Source of the DNA: Agapanthus africanus
Lineage: Eukaryota > Streptophyta > Magnoliopsida > Asparagales > Amaryllidaceae
Reading direction: 5' to 3'
Assembly (NCBI GenBank): GCA_030015575.1
Contig: JASDDO010000006.1
Location: forward strand, 109,980,045 to 110,044,044
DNA length: 64,000 nucleotides
Below are positions 24,146 through 35,398 of the stretch, piece after piece. The translations under genes were made by a program, and so were the position numbers. The stretch's first letter is position 1. Every line of letters starts with the position of its first letter. The notes below the pieces were generated by a model. That model was not told the DNA's origin. It searched no databases and worked only from the letters and a program-made list of their open reading frames with translations.

Positions 24146-27100
24146 GGCCAGCTGCTGTAGTATTGCATACCGACCATCCCGAAAAGTCTCTCAAACTGTA
24201 TCTGGGGAATGGCCTTCGTGAGTGGATCCGCTGTGTTATTCTTCGTGTCAACCCTTCTGACCTCGATCTCCCGGCGATCAACTATCTCCCGGATCAGGTG
24301 ATACCGCCTCAGAATGTGCCAGGATCGCTGATGGGACCTGGGTTCCTTGGCCAAAGCCACCGCTCCATTGTTATTATAATACAAAGGTATTGGATGCTCA
24401 ATGGATGGAACCACTCCAAGTTCAGTAATGAACTTCTTGATCCAGACAGCCTCTTTGGCAGCATCGTTGGCAGCGATGTATTCAGCCTCCATCGTCGAGT
24501 CTGCTACGGTTTCCTGCTTGGAACTCTTCCAGCTAACCGCCCCTCCGTAAAGGGTAAAGACAAATCCCGACTGCGACTTAGAGTCGTCCTTATCACTCTG
24601 GAAGTTCGAATCGGTAAAGGACTCCACTTGGAGTTCTCTGTTACCATACACCAAGAGCATCACTTTAGTTCTTCGCAAGTACTTGAGAATGCTCTTCACA
24701 GCTGTCCTGTGACTCTCTCCAGGATCAGCTTAATACCTGCTCACTACACTTAGTGAGTATGCTACATCGGGTCTGGTACAAAGCATCACGTACATGATAG
24801 AGCCTACAGCCGAAGTATAGGGTATCCCTTGCATGCGAGCTCTCTCCAAATCAGTCTTGGGAGACATCTCTTTGGAGAGAGTGACTCCAGAGATCGTGGG
24901 TAAGTTCCCACGCTTGGATTCTTCCATACTAAACCTCTTTAGTATGGTGTCAATGTACCTGGATTGGGACAATCCCAATATCCGTTTGGATCTATCTCTA
25001 TAGATCCTTATTCCCAATATGCAGGAGGCATCACCAAGATCTTTCATTGAGAATCTTTGTGATAAGAAGAGCTTGACCGATAGCAGCATATGAATGTCAT
25101 TTCCTATCAAGGGTATGTCGTCCACGTACAATGCGAGGAAGACAACCTTACTCTCTGCCACCTTCTTGTAGATACAAGGTTCATCTACGTTTTTGACGAA
25201 ATCAAACTCTTTGATAACGACGTCAAAGCAGATGTTCCAGCTCCGAGATGCTTGCTTTAATCCATAAATGGATTTAAGCAGCTTGCACACCTTCCCGCTG
25301 CTCCCACTATCTACGAAGCCCTCTGGCTGAGTCATGTACACGCACTCTTCTAAATCACCGTTTAGAAAGGCGGTCTTAACATCCATTTGCCAGATTTCGT
25401 AATCATGATATGCAGCGATGGCAAGCATGATCCGGATGGATTTAAGCATAGCCACTGGAGAAAAGGTTTCGTCATTGTCCACATCTGGTCTTTGACGAAA
25501 ACCCTTTGCAACAAGTCTAGCTTTGAAAGTCTCAACTATCCCATCTACACCAAGTTTTTTCTTGAAGATCCACTTGCTCCCAATGGGTTTTACCCCTTCA
25601 GGAGCAACTTCCAAAGTCCATACTTTGTTGGTGTACATGGATTCCATCTCGGACCGCATTGCATCCAGCCATTTCACTAAGTCCCCACTCGTGATGGCCA
25701 GCTCGAAGTTAGTTGGGTCATCATCCTCCATGATGCAATCCTCGCTCCCACCATCCTTGAGAAAACCGTAGTATCTCTCAGGTTGGCGAGGAACCCTACT
25801 AGATCGGAGGAGAGGCTGAGTTTCGTTGGAAGCTACTGAATCCTCTGGTTCCACTAAATCTTCAGTTTGAGTTTGTGTAGCCGGAATTTCTTCCAGTTCT
25901 ACCTGGTCGCCACTAATTTCTTTTGTAAGAAATTCCTTTTCTAAAAAGGTGGCATGTCGAGAAACAAACACTTTTTGTTCCTCAGTATGGTAGAAAAGAT
26001 ATCCATGTGAATGTTTGGGATATCCCACAAACTTGCATAGAACTGACCGTGCCTCGAGTTTATCCGGATTTTGCGTTTTAACATAGGCCGGACAACCCCA
26101 TATCTTAACACGTTTAAGACATGGTCTCTTCCCACTCCATATCTCATATGGTGTGGTAGGTACAGATTTAGATGGAACTTGATTCAATAGGTATGCCGCA
26201 GTTTCCAGTGCATACCCCCTGAAGGAAATAGGTAACTCAGCTGTGCTCATCATAGAGCGCACCATATCTAATAGGGTGCGGTTCCTCCGTTCAGATACAC
26301 CGTTGTGCTGTGGTGTATATGGAGGAGCCAGCCGAGAGAGAATCCCATTCTCTTTTAGGAAGTCCAAGAATTCATTGCTCAAGTATTCACCTCCTCGATC
26401 AGATCGAAGGATTTTAATACTTTTTCCGGTTTGGTTCTCGACTTCTTATTTATATTCTCTAAATTTCTCAAAAGCTTCTGATTTGTGTTTCATCAGGAAC
26501 ACATATCCGAATCTAGAGAGATCGTCAGAGAATGTAATGAAGTACGCAGAACCATTCCTGGCATGTGTAGACATTGGACCGCATACATCACTATGCACCA
26601 GTCCCAAGAGTTCTTTAACTCTTTCTCCGTGTCCCGTAAACGGAGTTTTGGTCATCTTGCCTTTGAGACATGACTGGCAAGTGTCATAAGATGAAAATTC
26701 AAACGGCTTCAAATATCCATCCTTACGCAACTTAGCTAGTCGTGTCGCATTGATGTGACCCAGTCTACAATGCCACAAGAAGGATTCGTTCAGTTCTGAA
26801 CTCTTCCTCTTGTGTGTGTTTGTTATACTCAGAACTGTTGATTGATTTAGAACATAAATGCCATTGCACAACGTGCCTGATCCAACCAACTTTTTGTTAC
26901 GGAAAATGTTCATAACACTATCCTGTAATAAAAAATTATAGCCCTCTTTACCCAACAAAGAAACCGATATAATGTTGCATATCAGGTTCGGCATGTAATA
27001 GCATTCGTTCAGAATCAATGTATTACCAGTTGGAAATACAAGGTGATATTCCCTGACGGTTTTAGCTGCAACAATTGCACCATTTCCAACCCTTATTTCT

Positions 27101-27414
27101 TTATCACCTCCTCCAAGTTCTCTACCTTTCTTAAGCCCATGTAACTGATTACATATATGGGATCCTGACCCGGTATCTAATACCCAGGACGTAGGGCAAA
27201 TGGAGAAACAGTTCTCTGTAACGAACACACCCGAAGAAAATGCATCATCATGTACTTTCTTCATTCGGGTGGCATGGGAATCCTGGTATTCCCCTATGTC
27301 CTGTTCAGTCCTATAACTCTTATAAGATAGAACAGAACCAACGTTCCCCAGCACAGTATAACATGCGGGTTCAGTCAATACATCCATATTATTATCTTGA
27401 TTAAGGCATGACAT
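24142..27414 (-). pseudogene. pol: E3 pro-pol polyprotein, two nonsense codons
   Basis: One frame of about 1,090 codons. Order from the N terminus: protease (WVLDTGSGSHIC), GAG-pre-integrase zinc region (HCRLGHINATRLAKL, CQSCLKGK), integrase (SDVCGP, RSDRGGEY, PQHNGVSERRNRTLL), RT (KWIFKKKLGVDG, WQMDVKTAFLNGDL, LYVDDIPLIGND) and RNase H (FTDSNFQSDKDD, DSTMEAEYIAAND, VDTKNNTADPLTKA). Only two stops break the frame, near 26443-26445 and 24729-24732. Both replace a Gln codon CAA, kept in E1, by TAA. RT has RPDVDNDETFSPV where E1 has RPGMDYDETFSPV. The catalytic YVDD, DTG and integrase D/D/E regions are present. Start ATG at 27414 is shared with the other copies. No gag domain lies upstream. Confidence 0.92.
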
Positions 27415-27856
27415 GGTCGCTACCTGGAGAGAGAGAGAAGAAAACAGTTTAGCGTATGCTCTTGCAAGATCAGATTGGTCATTATCTTATCTAATCAGGA
27501 TGGCTCCCACTGTTTTTATCAAATCTTCCTTCAAACCCTAAAAGGAAATACTAGCCGGGATTAATTATACCCTACAACTTCGCCGATCATTCAGCCAGGC
27601 CAGTGTCGGTACTTTGAGGGAGGTTCCCCGTGCTTTCGCACGGACCTAATTAAAGTAAACCTCATTTTCCCAGAGGCGTAACCCCGTTGACACCTTTCTA
27701 GACACCTACTTGATCGGCTAATTGTCCTGTGTAGAACTCTCCCAGAAGTAACAATTACTCGCAGTGGGTATCGGGATCCAACTATCTCATAGAAGGTATG
27801 CAATCTCATTGCAAATTTCAACACTTGAAATTCCCGATAATATTTTTCCCCTAACC

Positions 27857-28070
27857 CCTATGACCTTGACAAAGGCCAACAAATCATAGGATGTTAGTCA
27901 AGTTCAACCCGTCATTTCTTGATTGAATCAAACCCACCCGCACGACCCTTGACAAAGGCCAACAAGGTCGTACGACTACCCCAAAACAATCTGCATCATA
28001 CGCATAAGCAGATAAGCTCCATTTAGCTACCGTACACTACGCTTTGACAAAGGCCAACAAACACAGCACG
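27857..28070 (-). other. Iterated small hairpins (E3 leader)
   Basis: Three direct repeats of TTGACAAAGGCCAACAA. The first is enclosed by CCTATGA (27857-27863) and TCATAGG (27884-27890), the second by CGACC (27943-27947) and GGTCG (27966-27970); the third (about 28039-28070) has a weak outer stem. Confidence 0.65.
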
Positions 28071-28202
28071 AATACTAAACAGTTCTTATCTGAAATGACG
28101 GAGGGCTACGACAGGTTTTTCAGAAAGCCTATTGCGTAATGAACTTGATATCGTTGTAGAATCAAGTGAATTTTGAAATGGAGTGATTTTGAGGCTTTTA
28201 TT

Positions 28203-28446
28203 AGTTTTGCTAAAGAGGTCACTCCCGGTGAAGGGATCTCGGCTCTTTCCTTATGGAATAAGGTGCAGGATATATCATATATATCACTGTGCAAAGCAAA
28301 ACTCCAAAAGCAGTCAAAAGTCAAACCGAGTGTTGTAGCATCTGCCAGTTTTGCTAAAGAGGTCACTCCCGGTGAAGGGATCTCGGCTCTTTCCCCATCA
28401 AATAAGGTGCAGGGTATATCATATATACCGCTATGCAAAGCAAAGC
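28203..28446 (-). other. Tandem multi-helix module (E3 leader)
   Basis: Copy 1: outer AGTTTTGC/GCAAAACT (28203-28210, 28296-28303), arm A AAAGAG/CTCTTT (28212-28217, 28243-28248) with an inner TCAC/GTGA, arm B CCTTAT/ATAAGG (28249-28254, 28258-28263). Copy 2: arm A (28356-28361, 28387-28392) and arm C GGTATAT/ATATACC (28413-28419, 28423-28429). Confidence 0.65.
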
Positions 28447-29907
28447 TGTAGCTACCCTTTTTTTATTTAAAATTTGATTCTACAACATCTTTTAGGTTTC
28501 TTTTCTTTCATAAATCACATCAATGAAGTTCCATCATTTAAGTCACCTAAACATCACAGATAAATACGACATACACTTATGCCATCCGCATTCGCCTCAA
28601 TGTCCCTTCGTGCACCGTTAGGTTAGGTAACTAACGGCAGAGCAGGGCAGGGCTAGGGCGGGTGTAAAACATAAGTAACGCCTATATAATATATCATATA
28701 TACTATATACTGTATTTATCACAGAACATATCTAATGATCACATCACAGATATCGCAGCAGAAATATAGATATAATGTGGGATATACTAGGACGTCCGTA
28801 TTTAGTATTTAGCCAACAATAGAAAATACGGATTCCACAGTCGCGATGAATAGCCAAGCCCACACCCTGGACCCCTACGAGAGCGGCAAGCGACCCTACC
28901 AATTCGGGATTTTAGGAGACCCGGTCTCCACTCCTCGAGATGGCCTCCCGCTGAACCCCAGAACCCGGTCACTTGTACTCCCCTCCTTGGGTCCATTCTA
29001 ATTCGGAAAAGTAAATAATATACAACACTGGTGGCATCGACCTCAACCCGGAAGTGCCCCAAATAAAATAATATTACATTACATTTGAATTTACATGAAT
29101 GAAAATATAAAACTCTCATCTTCCATAAAACCCCCCGGCTATTCAATTGCGACAATCCTGCACATCATATCTCAGCAACACATAATATCATATATCATCA
29201 ACGTAAGTAAGTATGCGTACCCCAATTGTCGTTGATGTATAGCAACGAAACCGGCGATATCGACATACTACACTTACGGTCACAGAAAAGAAAGTGTAAA
29301 ACTGCAATATATGGAATCCACATTCTCTTTAGACATCGTAAATGCGAAATATCACATACTTCGTATTTCATGTCTAGTTATATGAATTCCACACATTGCA
29401 TCACATTCCAGATAAATAGACGGTATTAAAGTTTTCGAATGAATGATCAAATACTCAAAATTCCCTAAACCTCAACACTTGAGCGGAGTTCAAAAACCCG
29501 GAGTGTGACACAGTAGTAGCGGTCCAGCCGTAGAAGGGTCAAGCCAACGCCTCACATGTGGCTTGCCGTACTGCCCCAAACCCTAAGGTTCAAAAGGCAA
29601 TTCAAGACGGTCACATAATCGAGTTAAGGTTTGTTGTCTTCTAGAGGGTCCACCACAAACAAACTTGCACGTATTTCCGAAAGATTTAAACCCCGTGAAA
29701 GAGTGAGTAAATGATACTCGTTCGAACAATTCAACACTTTCTAAATTACCCGGAAAGAAACACGAAATCAAAATTCCGATCGAATCACCGACTCCAAAAC
29801 AATCTGCAGAACATGTAACACTAAGACCAGATTAAAAATACCCAAAAATATCACCAAGCAGTTATAAGTATTACTGTGCAAAAAGTATGCGCTGACCCAT
29901 CTGTACG

Positions 29908-29953
29908 GCCGCGGAACCGCGGCCCAAGAAAGCTTTGGCCGTGTTTCCGCGGC
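29908..29953 (-). repeat. Paired GC-rich palindromes (E3 leader)
   Basis: GGCCGCGGAACCGCGGCC (29908-29925) and a decayed partner ending TTTCCGCGGC (about 29938-29953). Same position and spacer as the left copy. Confidence 0.8.
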
Positions 29954-30138
29954 AAAAATAACTGTTCATGTCCTCGTATTTCACAGTACTGCTTATATTT
30001 TCCTGCTGTAATTTTTACATATTTTTAGTTCTGAAAAATAGCAGTTTTGAAAAAATGTCCAGAGAGGGTCCCGAAAATCCGTATTTTCGTTCGATCGGAG
30101 TTTTTACTTCGTAAAAGTGTCGCCTAATGTTCTAGGTC

Positions 30139-30151
30139 GGCTCTGATACCA
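30139..30151 (-). other. Primer binding site, initiator-Met tRNA (E3)
   Basis: TGGTATCAGAGCC on the minus strand, one base before the 5' LTR. Confidence 0.92.
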
Positions 30152-30152
30152 A

Positions 30153-32257
30153 TGTTGGGTTTACCTAGCACCTCATGAAGGGTTTGGAAGCATCACATGT
30201 ACCAAAGATTAAAAATTTAGGGTGCTAAGTAAACATACAAAGAATCATTCCTAGAAAAATTAGGGTTTCTAAAACAACACTTCATCACAAGTAAAAAAAG
30301 CTAGGGTTTAGAGAGTACAACCTTTGTAGCTCCCTATTCTAGACTCCTCGGCCACTTGGGGTTTGGAAAAACTCCGCTTGATCTCCTCTAGGTCCACGAT
30401 GATCCACACGGAGTCCTCTTTGCCCAAGCTTGCAACTTCACTTTATCAAGGGAATAGAATGAAGCTAACACTCTAAACAAGTGGGCAAGACTTGTGTAGA
30501 ATGATGTTGTGGTGGCTTTTCTCACTTCAAAAACCTAACTTGATGAGTATTTTGCTCACTATAAAAATCTAGAGAGCAAAAGAAGAAGGAGGAAGAAGAT
30601 GATGGCTTTTTTTGAACAAGAGAGAAAAGATTAACCCTTAAAAAGAAAATGAAAATATATGTATATATATTTATCTCTTCTCATCTCAAACCATGGTTAA
30701 ATCATATGGATATTATTTCACTTGAGTTAAAACATAAAAGAAAAGATTAACCCATGGTTAGAAGGTAGGTGAGCATGGTTAGGTCAATAAGAGTGTAGAA
30801 CTCATCCATGAATTATCCTTTTCATTTTCCTTTGTTTTAAAACAAATGAAATAATAACACATATAAATAAAATCATGGTGTGAGTCTTATATTGCCATCA
30901 TTTTCCATGTATATACAACCATGAAGGATGATGTATGTATGTATGTGTGCATGCACATCTATATGTGCATGAATCAAGAAAGAATGCATACATGCATGCA
31001 TACATCCAAAAATACAAGAAAGGATTTCTAGTGAGAATCTAATGGTTAAATGATAAATCAACACTTGATTTATCAATCCGGCCATATCACATACGACCCA
31101 ACCAAAAGCAAGCCGTCCGATTAATATACGGTATCTCATACTCGCATCTTAACCGGGCCCATGCGCATATCGCATACGCGCTCCACAACGTTTCGCCTGG
31201 ACTAGGTAACTCCTTTGGGACTCTAAGACTCGTCAATACGCCGGCAGTGGGTGATGATCATATCAAGCACCCACAAGCCGCAAGCAGTCAGCTAAACGTA
31301 ACGGCCACCTCGGTATTGAGCGATCAGAAGAAAACAAGCGAACCTGCTACAACTCCTGTCGAGCCAACCGGCAACACTACCCGTGCAGTCCGGTCACCTC
31401 GTCTGATATGTCGCATATCAAGTCTAGGGGTGGTAAACGTCAGACCCCAATAACCGATAAGTCGTGCCGATGTGAGGCTCATAACGGGTCGAGAAACTAC
31501 TGGTAACACTTACCAGTAAATCTCTAATCAGCCCTGGCCAGGGACTTCCCTATTACGGCCAATCGAGCACAGTGCAACATCAACCCCCAATACCGGGAGA
31601 GACGAAACCCCTCCTATCGCTCATTGCCTCCATGTGACTCGGGACTGTACCCAAAAACCACCGTTTTGCACGCCCTCATGGACGTTGTAAGGTGGAAATC
31701 AAAGCACAGTGGGAATCACACAAGACTCTATGACGATCTCGGGTCTACAGACTAACCTGCACAAGTGTCACCTGAGAACTGCCATCTGACGTGAGGTATA
31801 ATACCATTTGGGAGTTCTCGGCGAGTCCGTCCAGTGTACCCAGTCTCTACTGAGCACCCGTATACCCTCTCTGATGTCAAACACCAATGGATATGGGATC
31901 ATCCATCGCCCATCTCATGGGTCGAGAAGCGTATACGCTAGTCTACACTGGTATATCGATGCCCCGTCTCGATACACCTACGACTAGGGACCTTGAAGGA
32001 TGTACTTATGGACTACCGTGTCCCCACTAGTATGATCCGCATCATAGTCCAGGTAGTCAAGTACACATCCTAAGGGCTTTACCAACATGTAACTATAAGA
32101 CAGTATAAAGAGACAAGTATACATGTTAAGATAAAGAGCAACCAGATAGCATACTATCATATCGGGCAAGAAAGTCATCTCTATATATGTCCAAGCATCC
32201 AATACAATATACATCATCTGTACAATACTGGCCTCTAGGGCATACATATAACTAACA
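30153..32257 (-). repeat. E3 5' LTR
   Basis: Near-identical to 22025-24127, with the same ends, the same CAC-loop hairpins (31051-31075) and the same CATGCA-rich stretch (about 30925-31005). It joins E2 leader sequence at 32258. Confidence 0.92.
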
Positions 32258-33176
32258 AGTATCCGTGTACGCAACGTGATCGCGACGGACTTTTGATCAC
32301 ATCAAAATCCCATGGCAACCGATCAAGTGAGACTAAACTGCTATATTTATAACATCCAAATCAGTTATCTCATAACTACTTGTGGATTCCAAATATTGTA
32401 TCACATTCCAGATAAATAGAAAATGTTAAACTTTCCGATCGAATAATCAAACACCCAAGTTTTCCCGAAAACAACTCAACACATGAAATAAGTTTAAAAA
32501 ACATTCACTTCATGCCACAGTACCAACGGTCCAGCCGTAGAAAGGTCAAGCCAACGCCTCACATGTGGCACGCCGTACTACCCCAAACCCTAAGGTTCAA
32601 AGGGCAGTTCAAGACGGTCACATAATCGAGTTAAGGTTTGTTGTCTTCTAGAGGGTCCATCGCGTTACTTGCACTACTTAGAACGATCTTAAACAACGGA
32701 AAAATCTAACAATTGGAAATTTCCCGGCAGGGGAAAAAGTGGGTATTTATATCTAGTCGAACTTTTTAACATGTTCTAAATTACCCGGAAAAACAAACAA
32801 AGTTAAATAAACTGATCGAATCACCGAATCCCCAAAACAACGCAGAAAATTCAACTGTTGAATATAAGTTAAAAATTCCCAGAAAACACAGCACTAACAT
32901 AAAGAGATTACTGTGCAAACCACGTGGCAAAATTCACTAGTATGGCCGCGGAACCGCCGTGCAAGCCAGGGTGGGGCCGCGGTTCCGCAGCGCTTTAGTC
33001 GAGTTGTGGTCACGTGCTGCACAGTAACTCTTACAAAACCCTGCTGAATTTTTTGACAATTTTTAATTAGGAAAAATCCACTGTTACAGAAAATGTACAG
33101 AGAGGGGTTGCGATTAGGGTTTCGGGGTTTGATCGGGTTTCTAACTTCGTCTACACTTCGCCTAAAGCTCTAACTA
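32258..33176 (-). other. E2 leader, primer-proximal part
   Basis: Non-coding. Its start matches the E5 leader from about 59932 onward, showing that it is internal DNA of a related element and not a new insertion. It carries a GC palindrome pair at 32944-32992. Confidence 0.8.
32944..32992 (-). repeat. Paired GC-rich palindromes (E2 leader)
   Basis: GGCCGCGGAACCGCCGTG (32944-32961) and GGCCGCGGTTCCGCAGCG (32975-32992). Confidence 0.75.
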
Positions 33177-33189
33177 GTCTCTGATACCA
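33177..33189 (-). other. Primer binding site, initiator-Met tRNA (E2)
   Basis: TGGTATCAGAGAC on the minus strand, one base before the LTR at 33191. The last bases differ slightly from the consensus. Confidence 0.85.
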
Positions 33190-33190
33190 C

Positions 33191-35393
33191 TGTAGGGTTC
33201 CTAGGCACACACATGAGGTTCCACAAGGCATCAACCATGCCAAATTCAAAAATTTATGTGCCGAGAAACCCTATGCAAGATCGTTAACTAGAGAATAGGC
33301 GAAACTAAAAACTAGCAAACAACTTTACTAATTGAAAGGGACTACAACCTTTGTAGATCCGGTCCTCCACTCGTTTAGCTCCATGATGACGTCCCTCCGG
33401 TGCGATCCCGGACTCTAGCGTTGGTTTCATCGGAGAAATGATCTGGCTAGGTCGTTGACTTCGATGCCGAAGATGATCTACGTCGAGGCGACTCAAACCC
33501 AAGCTCCATCTTCACTAGGTCATGAAACTTGTGAAGATAACACCCTATACAACATGGCAAGTGGTAGATGATGAAGAAATAGGAAGTGGGTTCACTTTGG
33601 ATTTGGATTTCTCACTTGATTTCATCACTTGAGAATTTTCAGGAAGAGTTTTCTTCACTTGAAGAAGATGAAGAAGAAGAAGAAGAAGGAAAATGAATTA
33701 TCTTCTTGAAAATAAAAAATCAAGTGAATACTTATCATAATGCAACCATGGGTGAAGTTAACACATGTAGAGAATAAACTAGGGTTTAGGTGTAATGGTT
33801 AGGTTAAAGGAAAAAACAAAATGGTCAAAGATGCTAAGAAGCTTCTTGAAGCTTAAAGCAAACAAATAAAACCACCATTTTATTTTTTGCCAAAAAGGAA
33901 TAAATAAAATAAATAAATAAGTTAAAACCCTAACCATTAACCTAAACATGGTTTAAAGCATACACACACCCAAGTTTGCATGTATCATCAAACATGATAC
34001 AAACTAGTGCACAAACATATATCATATATACAATGTGCACAATCTAGTGAGAAAAATAATCTTAAGTGAACAATACTAGTTAATGTAAAGTAATATATCA
34101 AATATATAATTATACATTAAATCATTAAATCAACACTTGATTTAATGATCCGGTCATACTGCATATAACCGACTAATATCAAGTGTATCAATGTATCGAA
34201 ACAACATTTGATTCGGTAACCCGGCTATATCTTATATAACCGTCCGATGATACAAATCGCGAGAATAGAATTCAGTATCACATACTGGTATTATTCTCGG
34301 TCCCGCACATATCTCATATGCGCTCCTATTTCGTTTCGCTTGAGCTAGGAAACCTCTGTGTAGGACTCTAAAGACTCGTCAATACGCCGGCAGTAGGTGA
34401 TGATCATATCAAACACCCACAAGCCGCAAGCGGTCTGCTAAACGTAACGGCTACCCGGGTATTGAGCGATCAGAAGATCAACGAGCAATCCCACTCACAC
34501 TCCTGTGAATCCAACCAGTAACACTTATCGTACAGTTCGGTCTGTTCGTCTGATATGTCGCATATCTAGCCTAGGGGTGGTAAACGTCAGACCCCAGTAG
34601 CTTGATAAGTCATGCCGATGTAAGGTCGATAACAAGCGTGAAACTACTGATAACTCTTACCAGTATATCACTGCAACCCTGGCCAGGGATTTCCAGTTAT
34701 GGCCAGGCGAGCATAGCGCAACATCAACCCCCAATACCGGGAGAGACAAATCCCCTCCTATCACTCATTGCCTCCATATGAATCGGGACTGTACCCAAAT
34801 ACCACCTGTTTGCATGACTCAGTAGAGCCGTGGTAGGGTGGAAATCAAAGCACAGTGGGAGACACACAAGACTCTATGACGATCTCGGGTCAACAGACTA
34901 AGCTGTACTAGTGTCACCAGAGAACTGCCATCCGACGTGAGGTATAATACCATCTGGGAGTTCTCGGCGAGTCCGTTCAGTGTAACTCGTCTCCACTGAG
35001 CACCCGCATACCATCTATGATGTCAAACACCAATGGATATGGGATCATCCATCGCCCATCACATGGGTCGAGAAGATATACGCTTGTCTACTCTGGAATA
35101 TCGATGCCCCGTCTCGATATTCCCACGACTAGGAACATTGAAAGGATGTACTCATGGACTACCCAGTCCCCACTAGTATGATCTACATCATTGTCCTGGA
35201 AGTCGAGCATATATCCTAAGGGCTTTATCAACATGTAACAGAGAGACAGAAAGTATACATGTTAAGATAAAGAGAAACCAGATAGCGTACTATCATGTCG
35301 AGCAAGAAAGTCCTACCTATATATGTCCCAGCATCCACTACAATATACATCCTGTGTACAGTAATGGCCTCTAGGGCATACATATAACTAACA
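33191..35393 (-). repeat. E2 5' LTR
   Basis: Partner of 11116-13327. It ends ACTAACA at 35393 and is followed by the GATGT duplication. Confidence 0.92.
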
Positions 35394-35398
35394 GATGT
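35394..35398. other. Target site duplication GATGT (right, E2)
   Basis: Repeats 11111-11115; the E1 pol frame resumes here. Confidence 0.95.

Larger units (their letters stand above)
27415..30138 (-). other. E3 gag-less leader
   Basis: 2.7 kb between protease start and primer site. On the minus strand a pyrimidine run followed by CAG (27424-27445) stands just before the protease ATG and resembles a 3' splice site. A GTAAGT (minus strand, 29272-29277) upstream could be a 5' splice site. It holds iterated hairpins, two multi-helix modules, a CGTTAG/CTAACG hairpin (near 28616-28637) and a GC palindrome pair. No conserved reading frame or gag zinc knuckle is visible. Confidence 0.75.
22025..32257 (-). 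mobile_element. Complete Ty1/copia element E3
   Basis: LTR 22025-24127, polypurine tract, pol, leader, primer site 30139-30151, LTR 30153-32257; total 10.2 kb. The two LTRs (2103 and 2105 bp) differ only at scattered positions, so insertion looks recent. A third, partial internal copy lies to the left of the shared middle LTR. No gag is present, so it would need proteins from elsewhere. Confidence 0.92.
11116..35393 (-). mobile_element. Ty1/copia element E2 with nested E3 insertions
   Basis: A 24.3-kb insertion in the E1 pol gene, bounded by closely similar LTRs of 2.2 kb (11116-13327 and 33191-35393) and by the 5-bp duplication GATGT. Its own internal DNA is 13328 to about 17640 and 32258-33190; the rest is E3. 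Pol is heavily decayed, so E2 itself cannot encode its proteins. Confidence 0.9.

Noticed and set aside
28106..28438. 110-codon frame in the E3 leader as a gag remnant
   Set aside because: It covers the duplicated helix module; the frame is not kept in E2 or E4 and paired changes fit RNA better than protein.
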